Shown: positions 8,799 through 18,034, counted from the stretch's first letter. The stretch: DNA of 64,000 bases from Vicinamibacterales bacterium (GCA_041394705.1 JAWKHS010000017.1:62001-126000); one strand, 5' to 3'. The notes: generated by a model from the letters alone, not told the origin. Program-made: numbers and translations.

Positions 8799-11700
8799 TC
8801 AGGCCCTCGCGGCGGCGCCGCCGTCGAGGTAGGGCCGGATGCGCTCGTGCAGGCGCCGTTCCGTGACGTGGATGTCGAACTCCGTCACGGCGCGTTCGCG
8901 TGCGCCGTCGGCCAGGCGGACGTAGGCGTCACGGTCGGTCAGCAGCCGGTAGATCGCGTCGGCCAGCGCCGCCGGATCGCGCTGGGGCACGATCACGCCC
9001 TCGAGGCCGTCGCGGGCCGCCTCGGAAATCGACCCGGCGTCGGTGGCCACGATCGGCAGGCCCGTGGACATCGCCTCGAGCACGGCCGTCGGAATGCCAT
9101 CCTTGTCGCCGCTTCCGACTTCCACGTACGGCGCGACGAACAGGCGCGAGCCGGCCGCGATCGGCGCGAACTCGTGCTGCTGCTTCACGCCGTGGAGGAC
9201 GACCGACTCCTGCAGGCCGAGCGCCGCGATGCGGTCCACGAGCTCGCGATGGCAGGCGGCGCTGGTCGGCGTGTTCGTGTCCACGCCGCCGACGACGTTC
9301 ACGGTCACCGGCAGGCCGCGCGTCCGCAGCAGGTCCACCGCGTCCACGAGGTGGATGAGGCCCTTCTTCGGCTCGATGCGGTTGACGGCCACGAGCTGCG
9401 GCGGACCCGGCAGCGCGAGCCGGTCCGCCGCGGGGACATGGCGGAAGCGCGTCACGTCGATGCCGTTCGGTTTCACGATGATCTTGTCGTCGAACCGGCC
9501 GCCGCCGATCTCGCCGAGCTCCCGCTTGATCCGGGCGCTCGTGGCCACCACGATGTCCGCCGTCTCCAGGTGGAGGGGCACGAGCTTGAACACGTAGTCG
9601 CCCATCATGTGATCGGCGTAGGCCGTGATGCCGCGCGGGATCTGCAGGAGCCAGGCGGCCATCAGCGCGATGAACGACTGGTCGTAGAAGAAGTAGGTGT
9701 GCAGGTAGCGGGTGCCGGCCAGTTCGACGTGCCGCGCGAAGGTGAAGCCCGTGAGGACGATCGACTCCTGCAGCAGCGCCTCCGGCGTCCGGCCCGTGGC
9801 GTCGGCCAGCCTGGCCAGCAGCGCGTCGACGCGATCCGGGCGCGTGCGTCGGAAGTGGGCGAGGTCCTCCTGGCCGCGCGCCCAGTCGGTCTGCATCACG
9901 AGCCGCTGGTCCCAGAGGCCCGCGAAGGCCGCCGGCAGCTCCGACCTGGGATTCGTGTCGCAGCAGAACACGTGGCAATCGAGGCCCGTCCAGGCCAGCG
10001 CCGTCATCTCCTGGTAGACGAACGTCTGCGAGTGGATGGGGAAGCTCCAGCAGGCGGCCACGACGGCGCCCGGCCGGGCAAGGCCGACGCGGCGGGCGAG
10101 GCCCCTCAGCCGTAGCCGCGTGCGATTCCTCCAGTCGCGCCACTCGTGGAGCGCGCGGACGGTCGGGGCGCCAATCCGCCCGAGGTGCAGCCGGTTCCAC
10201 AGCCGATCGCCGAGCAGCCACTCCGGCGCGCTCTTGAGACGGGCGATGGCCTCTGCCTGCGCGGCGGCTGCGGCCGCGGCCGCGGCCACCGTCGCCGCGT
10301 GGGCGTCCGCAGCGGTCCGCGCGGTTTCGGCTCTCGCGTCGTCGAGGGCGTCCTGCAGGTGCCGGGCCCGCTCGGCGGCCTCCTGCCGCTCCGAGTCGAG
10401 CGCGGCCTGGAGGCGCTGAGCCTGTTCGGCCGACTGCCGCCGTTCGGCCTCGAGAGCGGCTGCGTGCTCGCGGTCGGCCGCGGCGCGTTCACGCGCCGCG
10501 CGCTGCGCCGCTCCCTCGGCTCGCCAGGCGACGGCGGCCTCTTCCCGCGCGACTTCGGCCGCGGCGTGCCAGGCGAGCGCCCGGATCCTCTCGTCGTCAG
10601 GGCGTGTGCCGTGCGCGTTCGCCGGCGGCGAGAGGAGGGCCCGCACGGCCGCGAAGACCGTGCTGGATTCCGCGCACGCGGCCTCGAGACCCTGACCGGA
10701 CAGCACTTCGACGGCCGTCATCGCGAGGCCATGCGCCTCGGAGTGGCGGGCGGCGCGGCCGAGGTGGCCCAGGAATGCCGCGGTGGCGGCGTCGCCGGCG
10801 CCTGGAGCGGGCCGCATGGCCTCGAGGGCCGCGGCGAGCACGCGGTTGGCCTCGAGCCGATAGACCACCGCACGGTCCGCGTCGAACCACACGGTGTTCG
10901 AGGGATGCAGCCGGTAGCCGAGCATCGGCGCCGGGTCGTACTCGAGTCCGCCGGCGGCCGCCGCCAGGAGGAACACCTGCCAGTCCAGGCAGAACTGCAG
11001 GCCCCGCAGGGCCGGGGCGCACGCCCGCAGGAAGGCCGTCCGCGCCACGATGTTGCTGCTGGTCACCAGGAAGTTACGTTCGAGCAGCTCGGCGACGAGA
11101 TCGGCGGCCGGTGGCACGCGGCTGGTGTCGGCGTACCAGCGAACCCAGTCGGCGAGGCGGCGCCCATCGAACAGCGGGCGGAGCGTGTCCGTCGAGAGGG
11201 CGCGGTCGTCCACGTCGATGGGGATCACGCCCGTCGCCACGACGTGCGCCGTCGGCGAGGCCTCGAGTCGCGCGCGGCAGCGCTCGAGACGGTCCTCGGT
11301 GAAGACGTCGTCGGAGTTGAGGAGCGCCACGTACGGCGTGTCGATCCGCTCGAGGGCCGACAGGACGCTGTCGCCGAGCCCGAGGTTCGTCTGGTTCACG
11401 GTGACCGTGATCCGCGGGTCGGCAACGCTGGCGGCGCGGCCGGCCGTGTCGTCGGGCGACCGGTCGTCGACCACCACGATCCGGAAGGCCGGGTAGGTCT
11501 GCGCGAGGACGCTCTCGAGCGTGGCTTCGATGAAGGCCTCGTGGCGATACGCGGGCACCAGCACCGTGATGTCGGCCGCCCCGCCGCCGGGAGCGGGACG
11601 GCGCGGACCGCGCGCGCGCCAGGCGGTCGATCGGGGCGGGCGCGCGAGGGCGAGTGTGTCTGCGAGGGTGGCCAGCGACGACAGGCCGCTGGCCGCGATG

Positions 11701-12317
11701 GCCGCCGCCTCTGCCGACAGCAGCGCCGGCGCTGCCTCGGCATCCGCATAGACCGCGGCGAGACACGATCGGAACTCGGGGATGTCGTCGTCCACGACGA
11801 ACTTCTGAACGAGCAGGCGAAGCCAGGCGCGCTGCCGGACCGCCTCCGCGGCCTGCGGGGAAGCGATGAGCTCCCGTGTCCAGGCGAGCAGTGACGGAGA
11901 GTGCCCGAGCGCCAGGAAGCTGCGGAGGAACGTCAGTGCCCTGGCCGGCTCCGCGAGCAGCGGCGAGTCGAGATCCGGAAAGGCCAGCGTGGCGGTCGTG
12001 GTGGGCACGTCCTGCTCGGCGCCAGCCAGGATCGCGTCGGCGCGGTCCCGCACGATCGTCCGGCTGGCGGCGACGAGCGCATCGAGGGTGTGTGCGACGG
12101 CTGGGGGCGGTTCGACCGTCGTCAGCGTCTCCCGCCACGCGCCGAGCGTCTGGTGCACCGCGCGCAGTTCGTCGAACCGCACCGCCGCCAGCGGACCGGC
12201 GCCGTCGTCGCGGGAATGGCCCAGGGCCAGATCGGCGGCCGGCTCCCGCGCCGCCGCGAGCCTCACCACGTCGAACCAGTTCGCGGCTGTGACGAGGAGC
12301 GCGTGCGTGACCGACAC
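8799..12317 (-). CDS. Bifunctional GT2-coiled coil-GT4 glycosyltransferase
   Basis: A 1172-residue protein with four parts. An N-terminal helical region (1-240) has no recognisable fold. A GT2 domain (about 248-480) carries ITVLVPAYRHEAFIEATLES, VVVDDRSPDDT and the NSDD metal site. A long Ala/Glu/Arg coiled coil (about 580-695) follows. A GT4 domain (about 750-1160) has VAVNRIEPKKGLIHLVDAVD and GIPTAVLEAMSTGLPIVA. Two catalytic domains held apart by a coil suggest one enzyme adding two consecutive residues, a size-setting ruler or an oligomer. The upstream region holds the inverted repeats at 12490-12567. Confidence 0.87.
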   Translation of the reverse strand: MSVTHALLVTAANWFDVVRLAAAREPAADLALGHSRDDGAGPLAAVRFDELRAVHQTLGAWRETLTTVEPPPAVAHTLDALVAASRTIVRDRADAILAGAEQDVPTTTATLAFPDLDSPLLAEPARALTFLRSFLALGHSPSLLAWTRELIASPQAAEAVRQRAWLRLLVQKFVVDDDIPEFRSCLAAVYADAEAAPALLSAEAAAIAASGLSSLATLADTLALARPPRSTAWRARGPRRPAPGGGAADITVLVPAYRHEAFIEATLESVLAQTYPAFRIVVVDDRSPDDTAGRAASVADPRITVTVNQTNLGLGDSVLSALERIDTPYVALLNSDDVFTEDRLERCRARLEASPTAHVVATGVIPIDVDDRALSTDTLRPLFDGRRLADWVRWYADTSRVPPAADLVAELLERNFLVTSSNIVARTAFLRACAPALRGLQFCLDWQVFLLAAAAGGLEYDPAPMLGYRLHPSNTVWFDADRAVVYRLEANRVLAAALEAMRPAPGAGDAATAAFLGHLGRAARHSEAHGLAMTAVEVLSGQGLEAACAESSTVFAAVRALLSPPANAHGTRPDDERIRALAWHAAAEVAREEAAVAWRAEGAAQRAARERAAADREHAAALEAERRQSAEQAQRLQAALDSERQEAAERARHLQDALDDARAETARTAADAHAATVAAAAAAAAAQAEAIARLKSAPEWLLGDRLWNRLHLGRIGAPTVRALHEWRDWRNRTRLRLRGLARRVGLARPGAVVAACWSFPIHSQTFVYQEMTALAWTGLDCHVFCCDTNPRSELPAAFAGLWDQRLVMQTDWARGQEDLAHFRRTRPDRVDALLARLADATGRTPEALLQESIVLTGFTFARHVELAGTRYLHTYFFYDQSFIALMAAWLLQIPRGITAYADHMMGDYVFKLVPLHLETADIVVATSARIKRELGEIGGGRFDDKIIVKPNGIDVTRFRHVPAADRLALPGPPQLVAVNRIEPKKGLIHLVDAVDLLRTRGLPVTVNVVGGVDTNTPTSAACHRELVDRIAALGLQESVVLHGVKQQHEFAPIAAGSRLFVAPYVEVGSGDKDGIPTAVLEAMSTGLPIVATDAGSISEAARDGLEGVIVPQRDPAALADAIYRLLTDRDAYVRLADGARERAVTEFDIHVTERRLHERIRPYLDGGAAARA

Positions 12318-12489
12318 CGGACGCGATTTTACGCTCTCGAACGTCGCGCCCCGATGCGGAAGTCGGACCCGCGGGCGGCCTCAGGGCAGCGGTGCGCCTG
12401 GGCGTGAACGGCACGGGGCTGGCCCGGTGTGTCGGCCCGAAGGGGAAACGACATCGGGCGCGGAAGGCGGGCCCGGACGAAACCGGTGC

Positions 12490-12567
12490 CGGGCCAGGAA
12501 GTCGCATTCCTGCAACGAGTACATTCGTAGTCCTTTCCTGGCCCGAAAAAAGACCATGCCGGGCCAG
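12490..12567. repeat. Three-copy CGGGCCAG inverted/direct repeat
   Basis: CGGGCCAGGAA at 12490-12500 pairs perfectly over 11 bp with TTCCTGGCCCG at 12535-12545. The inner 8 bases of the second arm also pair with CGGGCCAG at 12560-12567. The central arm can therefore pair with either neighbour, a layout seen in attenuators and protein-binding operators. It lies between the divergent genes at 8799-12317 and 12689-13609 and is the main structure in this 371-base gap. Confidence 0.6.
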
Positions 12568-12599
12568 ACAATTGCCGCGGGTCTTTGCTCCGAAATTAC

Positions 12600-12628
12600 T
12601 TGGAATCAACGAGATACCGCGATACGCT
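12600..12628 (+). promoter_or_regulatory. Candidate sigma-70-type promoter
   Basis: TTGGAA (12600-12605) and TACGCT (12623-12628) are separated by exactly 17 bases and face the STN/HEAT gene. Transcription would start near 12635. Confidence 0.5.
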
Positions 12629-12688
12629 AGCGCCCGCACAATGAGGTTCTTCGCCTTTCGTCGCTATCACACGCGACAGCGAAACGAC

Positions 12689-13609
12689 ATGGACCACACC
12701 TGTCGGCAGAACCAACCCATCCGCTGGATCGCCCGCACGTTCGGCGCTCTGTTCCTGGTGTGCGCGCTTCAGGCTCCTGCGATCGCTCAAGGGATCGTCG
12801 TGTCGTGGGCGAACGAGCGGCTGTCCGTGACGGCGACAAACGCGCCGCTGGCCGACGTGCTGCGTGAGGTCGCCCTGCGGACGGGGTCGAAGATCGTGGG
12901 CCTGGAGCAGGCCACCGAGCGCGTGACGATCGACGTGCGCGATGCCACGCTGTCCCGCGTGCTGCACGAGCTTCTGTCGGACGTGGACGTGAACTACGTG
13001 TACCGCGCGCGGCCCGCGACCCGCACCGGTGTGGCGATGTGGCTGGCCGGCGCCACGGCTCCGCGGGCGTCGGCGTGCCCCGCCGGCGGTTGCAGCGGTT
13101 CGGGCGTCATCGCGGTGGACGGTGCGGCCGCGCCGTTGACCACGTCGTGGACCACGGACCCCGGTCCCGTCGACAACGTCGCGCGCCTGACCGCGGAAGG
13201 CGCCTTCGGTGCCGGCGCCACGCAGGCATCGCTCATCGGGCTCACGAAGGACCCGGACTTCAACGTGCGGATCATGGCGATCCAGACGCTGGCGCTCCAG
13301 ATGACCCCCGAGGGCGTCGCCGCGATCCGCGACGCACTGAACGACGAGCATCCGTTCGTGCGGGGCGAGGCCCTCGGGCTGCTGGCCGACGCCGGGTCGG
13401 GCCCCGCGGCCACGGCCCTGGTCGGCGAACTGATCGAGCACCCGAACCCCGAGGTGCGCGAGACGGCCGCCATCGTCCTGGGCGAGCGGGAAGGGGAGGA
13501 GGCGCGCTTCCTGCTGGAGCGCGCGCTGGGTGACGAGGACGGCGCGGTGCGAGGCCTCGCGGCGCAGTCCCTGAAGCAGAAGCAGCTGAGCGAGAGGCCA
13601 AAACGGTAG
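12689..13609 (+). CDS. Secreted STN-domain and HEAT-repeat protein
   Basis: A 306-residue protein. The signal peptide (RTFGALFLVCALQAPAIAQ) is followed by an STN-like module (about 35-105) with 'LSVTATNAPLADVLREVALRTGSKI', the fold found at the N-terminus of secretins and TonB receptors. The second half has HEAT or PBS-type repeats ('LIGLTKDPDFNVRIMAIQTLAL', 'ALNDEHPFVRGEALGLLADAG', and two more). It is probably a periplasmic protein-interaction factor. The ATG at 12689 gives a normal signal peptide; the ATG at 12641, close to the promoter, would add 16 residues. It lies 21 bases before the secreted protein at 13631, so the two are likely co-expressed. Confidence 0.72.
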   Translation: MDHTCRQNQPIRWIARTFGALFLVCALQAPAIAQGIVVSWANERLSVTATNAPLADVLREVALRTGSKIVGLEQATERVTIDVRDATLSRVLHELLSDVDVNYVYRARPATRTGVAMWLAGATAPRASACPAGGCSGSGVIAVDGAAAPLTTSWTTDPGPVDNVARLTAEGAFGAGATQASLIGLTKDPDFNVRIMAIQTLALQMTPEGVAAIRDALNDEHPFVRGEALGLLADAGSGPAATALVGELIEHPNPEVRETAAIVLGEREGEEARFLLERALGDEDGAVRGLAAQSLKQKQLSERPKR

Positions 13610-13630
13610 GTGGTTTTTCGGAGGTGTGGA

Positions 13631-15388
13631 ATGAGACAGACGAGGCAGTCACGACCCTGGCGCATCGCTGCCGTCCTCGGCGGCGTGGCGTTCGCGGGGT
13701 ATCTGATCTTCGGTTCGTTCGGCCAGTCACAGAGCACGGTGAACCTCGGCACGGCCAAGATCACCGCACAGCCGACGGGCCAGATCCAGGCCATGACCGG
13801 CGTCGCGCAGCCCGGCCCGGGCGGCGGTGAGACGACCCATGCCGCTGGCACGCCGAAGGCCATGTCGGCGGCCAAGCAGGCCGCCCGCCAGGCACACGAG
13901 GAGGCTCGCGAGCGCGCCTTCATGGCCCGAGCGGCGGCGCTTCCGGCGTCCGACCCGCGCGTCCCCGCCACGCCGGCGCCGCGCCTGTCCGCCCTGAACC
14001 CCAAGATGGCCGGTAACCTCATCGGTGCGGCCGCGGCGCCTCCCGGCGCCAACGGCTCGATGAACGTGTTCCGCGTCACCGAGATCGATCCGCCGGCCGG
14101 CTTCGCGTCGAGCGTCGGCGAGCCCGCGGCCGCCCAGAACGGCAAGCACGTGTTCGAGACCTGGAACTGGTTCGCGGCCCGCTCGGCCAACGGCGGCGCC
14201 ACGTTCACCCTGGTCGATCCCGAAACCTACTCCCCGGCGATGCCGGACTTCTGCTGCGACCAGGACGTGATCTACGACAAGGGCGGCGACACGTTCATCT
14301 GGGAGCGCATGGGCATCGGCGACGTGGGCACGGCCACCAACCACTTCAACCGCGTGCTGCTGAACATCAGCCCGGACGCGTTCATCACCAACTCCTGCTC
14401 CTACACCGTCACGCCTGGGTTCTGGGGCCTGACCAACGCGTTCCTGGACTACCCGCGCGTGTCGGTGAGCGACAAGTGGTTCTACATGAGCTTCAACGTC
14501 TTCTCGTTCAACGGCACGAGCATCGGCGGCTACCTGACGCACGCCCTCGTCCGCCTGGACCTGGATTCGATGGGCAACTGCGCGGGCGCGACCTTCAACA
14601 CCTGGCAGTTCCCGGACGGCTGGAGCCCGGCCATGGTGGAGAACGCGAAGGAGATCATGTACATCGGCGACCAGATCGTCACCAGCACGGGCCTCAACAA
14701 CGTGTTCCGCGTGTCCTGGATCTTCGACGACTCCACCACTCTGAACTTCGTCGACCGGACGATTGCGTCCTACCAGTTCACGAGCGGCAACGCGGTGTGC
14801 CCGGTGCCCGGCGGCGCGAATCCCTGCGCGCGCGCTGACCAGCGCGTCGTTGGCGCCGCGGTCGTCCACAACACGCCGCTGCCTGGTGCGCTCGGCGGTG
14901 CCGGCGACAAGGTGGACTTCTTCTGGAACGTGGCGCAGGGCAACGGCTTCGCGGTGCCTTACACGGATTCCGCGACGTTCCAGGGGCAGACCATCGCATA
15001 CACCACCCGCAAGTTGCTCGCGTACAACCCCGACACGCTGTTCTACACGGCGGTCGGCGCGAACGACCGGCAGCACAGCATGATCACGGCGTTCTGGTTC
15101 AACCCGGGCCAGGCGGTGCGCATGATCTTCGGCATCGACGACGACTTCAACGGCAACGCGAACGCCGGCTGGGAAGTGTGGCAGACCGGCGCGACGACCA
15201 GCACCGGCAACTGGACGGCGAACAACTCGGGCGACTACCTGCGCGTGCGGCAACACTCGCCGGTGGGCACGGGCTGGATCTTCACCGGCCTGAACCGCAA
15301 CGCCGCCGCGGCGGAGTACCGCCCGACCTACTCGGTGTGGGGCCGCGGCCGGGACCTGGACGGCTTCAACCGCTTCGACCAGCAGTAG
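13631..15388 (+). CDS. Large secreted protein with sialidase-like segments, function unknown
   Basis: A 585-residue protein with an N-terminal membrane or signal segment (WRIAAVLGGVAFAGYLIFG), an Ala/Gln/Pro-rich linker to about residue 135, and an aromatic, Asn/Gly-rich C-terminal domain of about 450 residues. One Asp-box-like stretch (RSANGGATFT) and repeated beta-strand patterning suggest a beta-propeller of the sialidase/BNR kind, but catalytic residues could not be assigned. Paired cysteines (DFCCDQD, NSCSY, CPVPGGANPC) fit extracytoplasmic folding. The start is ATG 13631, after GGAGGTGTGGA. A strong terminator follows at 15440. Confidence 0.7.
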   Translation: MRQTRQSRPWRIAAVLGGVAFAGYLIFGSFGQSQSTVNLGTAKITAQPTGQIQAMTGVAQPGPGGGETTHAAGTPKAMSAAKQAARQAHEEARERAFMARAAALPASDPRVPATPAPRLSALNPKMAGNLIGAAAAPPGANGSMNVFRVTEIDPPAGFASSVGEPAAAQNGKHVFETWNWFAARSANGGATFTLVDPETYSPAMPDFCCDQDVIYDKGGDTFIWERMGIGDVGTATNHFNRVLLNISPDAFITNSCSYTVTPGFWGLTNAFLDYPRVSVSDKWFYMSFNVFSFNGTSIGGYLTHALVRLDLDSMGNCAGATFNTWQFPDGWSPAMVENAKEIMYIGDQIVTSTGLNNVFRVSWIFDDSTTLNFVDRTIASYQFTSGNAVCPVPGGANPCARADQRVVGAAVVHNTPLPGALGGAGDKVDFFWNVAQGNGFAVPYTDSATFQGQTIAYTTRKLLAYNPDTLFYTAVGANDRQHSMITAFWFNPGQAVRMIFGIDDDFNGNANAGWEVWQTGATTSTGNWTANNSGDYLRVRQHSPVGTGWIFTGLNRNAAAAEYRPTYSVWGRGRDLDGFNRFDQQ

Positions 15389-15439
15389 TCGGAGACATTG
15401 CCGGCCGCTCATGAGCGACGGCCGGTGCGATGTCAGAAT

Positions 15440-15475
15440 CGCCGGAGGGCCCCTGTGGCCCTCCGGCGTTTTTTT
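15440..15475 (+). terminator. Rho-independent terminator
   Basis: CGCCGGAGGGCC (15440-15451) pairs perfectly over 12 bp with GGCCCTCCGGCG (15457-15468) around the loop CCTGT, followed by seven T. It ends the transcript of the secreted-protein gene. Confidence 0.93.
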
Positions 15476-15486
15476 CAGGGGGCGCC

Positions 15487-16164
15487 TTGATCGTCTCGGT
15501 CCACATGCCCAAGACCGCCGGCCGCAGTTTCGAGGCCGCGCTCCGGCGCCGCTTCGGGGCGGCCATCCTCGAGGACTACGGCACCTACCCCCTGAACACG
15601 CCGCCGGGCGTCCGCCAGCGCGCGGCGATCGAGGCCTGCCTGGCCCATGCCAGCCAGGCCTTCGACGGAATCGACTGTATTCACGGGCACTTCCTGCCGA
15701 TCCGCTACCTGCTGCTCGCCTCCGCCCGTCCCGTGACGTTCGTCACGTGGCTGCGGCACCCGGTGCAGCGGGTGCTGTCCCACTACCACTACTGGCACCG
15801 CGCCTACGACCCCGCGACAGCGCCGCCGCTGCACCGGCGGGTCGTCGAGGAGCAGTGGAGCCTCGAGCGGTTCTGCCTGTCCGACGAGATGCGGAACGTG
15901 TACGCCCAGTTCTTGTGGGGCTTCCCCATCGACAATTTCGACTTCGTCGGCATCACGGAGCACTACGACGACGACCTCGCGTATTTCGCCAGGCGCTACC
16001 TCGAGATCGAGATCCCGTCCGAGCGCGTGAACGCGGTCCTCGCGCCGGGTGAAGGCCACCAGGTGGACCCCGATCTGGAGCGGCGCATCGCCGCCTGCCA
16101 CGCCCGGGACATGGCGCTCTACGAACGCGCGCTCGAGGCCCGGCAGGCGCGTCCCGTCAGCTGA
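15487..16164 (+). CDS. Sulfotransferase (PAPS-dependent, family 2-like)
   Basis: A 225-residue protein starting at TTG 15487. The N-terminus IVSVHMPKTAGRSFEAALRR contains the P-loop-like 5'-phosphosulfate-binding motif PKTAGRS. LRHPVQRVLSHYHYW near residue 85 matches the 3'-phosphate-binding region. It probably transfers sulfate from PAPS to a sugar hydroxyl. The frame is open further upstream to ATG 15430, but that start would place the complete terminator stem inside the coding region, and the P-loop is normally within the first 15 residues. TTG is therefore preferred. Confidence 0.8.
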   Translation: MIVSVHMPKTAGRSFEAALRRRFGAAILEDYGTYPLNTPPGVRQRAAIEACLAHASQAFDGIDCIHGHFLPIRYLLLASARPVTFVTWLRHPVQRVLSHYHYWHRAYDPATAPPLHRRVVEEQWSLERFCLSDEMRNVYAQFLWGFPIDNFDFVGITEHYDDDLAYFARRYLEIEIPSERVNAVLAPGEGHQVDPDLERRIAACHARDMALYERALEARQARPVS

Positions 16165-16214
16165 CGCGCGGGTCTCGTTCTCCGCGCCCGCGGCCAACGG
16201 CCGGGCCGTTGCCG

Positions 16215-17027
16215 TCACCGGGAGCGAATCGGGGTTCGCCAGCCGCTCAGGTCGGTCTCCATGAGCCGCTCAAGCCGCGTGATTTCCCGGCGATAGACGG
16301 CGGCCAGCAGGGACGGCACCCAGGACGCGAGCCGGATATCGCCTGCCGCGTCGTCCGGCGGCGGCGCCCCGGCCGAGAGCGCCACGTTCGGCCGGATCTC
16401 GCGGGGCGCAGGCAGTGTGGCCGGCCTTGGGACCGACAAGAAGCGGTAGACGGCGTCCATCGTCGCCTCGTAGTCGTGGCGCAGGTCGTCCATGCGGAGC
16501 AGGAGCAGCTGGTCGCGAGGGAACACGCGCAGGATCTCCTGGATCTGCCGGCTGTAGAAGCCGCGGTGGACGTAGGACTTCGCGCGTGGGACCGAGCCCC
16601 AGGCCAGATCGCCACGGCCGTACCAGAGTCGGAACGGCTCCGCGGCGATGGCGGCGGCGAACGACAGGGGCTCCCGGCCCCTGCGCCGTTCCATCGTGTA
16701 GTGCGAGACGGCGCGCTCCGACGGATTTCGCAAGACTGCGATCAGTCGCATGGCCGGGTTGTAGCGGGCGATGCGCCCCAGGGCGATCGGCAGGTACATG
16801 TAGATGGGCGTCGCTTCCAGCACGATGCGCTGCCCGCTGAAGTTCGGAAACGCCTCGGCGTAGCACGCGTCGCAGTAGGCGCGTGTGTCCTCGAACGCCG
16901 GCGAATCGAAGAGATGGGCCTCCTTCGCCGGCGCCACGCACACGTCGGGGTGCTCCGAGAGGAATCGTGCCAGTGCCGTCGTGCCCGCTTTCTGGGCGCC
17001 GATGATCAGACAATTCACGTAAGGAGC
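16215..17027 (-). CDS. Sulfotransferase domain protein
   Basis: A 270-residue sulfotransferase. CLIIGAQKAGTTALARFLSE carries the PAPS 5'-phosphosulfate loop (QKAGTT), and VLRNPSERAVSHYTM is the 3'-phosphate site. It ends 51 bases from the 3' end of the convergent sulfotransferase gene at 15487-16164. The GTG at 17027 is chosen because a TAGAAT -10 at 17091-17086 lies downstream of the longer ATG option (17120), which would not be in the transcript; GTG 17015 is also possible. It is likely to modify a polysaccharide or glycoprotein made by the neighbouring transferases. Confidence 0.83.
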   Translation of the reverse strand, partial: APYVNCLIIGAQKAGTTALARFLSEHPDVCVAPAKEAHLFDSPAFEDTRAYCDACYAEAFPNFSGQRIVLEATPIYMYLPIALGRIARYNPAMRLIAVLRNPSERAVSHYTMERRRGREPLSFAAAIAAEPFRLWYGRGDLAWGSVPRAKSYVHRGFYSRQIQEILRVFPRDQLLLLRMDDLRHDYEATMDAVYRFLSVPRPATLPAPREIRPNVALSAGAPPPDDAAGDIRLASWVPSLLAAVYRREITRLERLMETDLSGWRTPIRSR

Positions 17028-17085
17028 CACAGGCGGTTCCGTGGCGGGGGGCGTCTCCGCTGGGGAAGGGCCTCGCGCCGACGTG

Positions 17086-17091
17086 ATTCTA
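17086..17091 (-). promoter_or_regulatory. Candidate -10 element for the sulfotransferase at 16215
   Basis: TAGAAT on the minus strand would start RNA near 17078 and give a 5' leader of about 50 bases before GTG 17027. Confidence 0.45.
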
Positions 17092-17188
17092 CATGCCGTC
17101 GCCGCTGGCGATTGCCGCACGGCGTACTATGCATACGCGCCGGCCGCCGACGGCCCGGCGCGTGCGCGCAGCAAAGGCGGGTGGTGAG

Positions 17189-18034
17189 ATGCCAGTGTGT
17201 ATTGCGGGGATGCACCGTTCGGGCACCTCGCTGATGGCGCGGCTGCTGAATGTCAGCGGCCTGTACCTGGGGACGGAGCAGGACATGCTCCCGGCGGGTC
17301 CCACGAACCCCGATGGACACTGGGAGCACGAAGGCATCGTGCAGGTGAACGAGGAACTGCTCGCCGAGTTCGGCGGCGGCTGGGACTACCCGCCGGATCT
17401 GACCGAGCTACTCGTCGAGTCGCGGATCGCCCGCCACGTCGCGTCGGCTCGTCGCCACCTGAATGGCTTCGGCGGGCGGGAGCCGTGGGGCTGGAAGGAC
17501 CCCAGGAACAGCCTCACCCTGCCGTTCTGGCAGCGTCTCGTCGGCCCGATGACGGTCGTCGTCTGCGTGCGCAATCCCCTGGAGGTCGCGCTGTCGCTGC
17601 GGATGCGCAACGGGTCGACGATGGCCTTCGGGCTGGCGCTCTGGACCGCCTATACGCAGGCGATTCTTCGGGCGACCACGCCAGCGACGCGGGTCGTCAC
17701 GCACTACGCGCGCTACCACGGCGACCCGGTCGCGGAGGTGGGCCGCGTGGCCGCCAGGATCGGCTTGACGCCGACCGACGAACAGATTGAGCGCGTGCGG
17801 GACGCCGTCCGGCCGGACCTGCGTCACAGCCGCTTCTCCTTCGCGGATCTGCTCGAGGTTCGCGCGTCGGCCGTCCTGTGCCGGATCTACCGCGAGCTGT
17901 GCGCTGAGGCCGACGCCCCCACGCAAGGCGGGCTCGACTCGCCGTGGACGGCCCCAGACGCGGGGAGTGACCCCACCGAGGCTCCCGGGCGCTTCGACTA
18001 CGCCGTGATGGAGCAACTGCGGGAGCGACGGTAG
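17189..18034 (+). CDS. Sulfotransferase-like protein
   Basis: A 281-residue P-loop protein. MPVCIAGMHRSGTSLMARLL has the HRSGTS phosphosulfate loop at residues 9-14, and VVVCVRNPLEVALSLRMRNG is the 3'-phosphate region (CVRNPxEVAxSL). This matches the bacterial sulfotransferase family common in glycan clusters. The start ATG 17189 follows GGTGGTGAG; an upstream ATG at 17093 overlaps the divergent promoter and would add an unrelated Arg-rich tail. A TACTAT hexamer at 17125-17130 may be its -10 site. Confidence 0.8.
   Translation: MPVCIAGMHRSGTSLMARLLNVSGLYLGTEQDMLPAGPTNPDGHWEHEGIVQVNEELLAEFGGGWDYPPDLTELLVESRIARHVASARRHLNGFGGREPWGWKDPRNSLTLPFWQRLVGPMTVVVCVRNPLEVALSLRMRNGSTMAFGLALWTAYTQAILRATTPATRVVTHYARYHGDPVAEVGRVAARIGLTPTDEQIERVRDAVRPDLRHSRFSFADLLEVRASAVLCRIYRELCAEADAPTQGGLDSPWTAPDAGSDPTEAPGRFDYAVMEQLRERR

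Noticed and set aside
16195..16211. Terminator between convergent sulfotransferase genes
   Set aside because: A 7-bp hairpin CAACGGC/GCCGTTG is present, but with no T tract on either strand; too weak to call.
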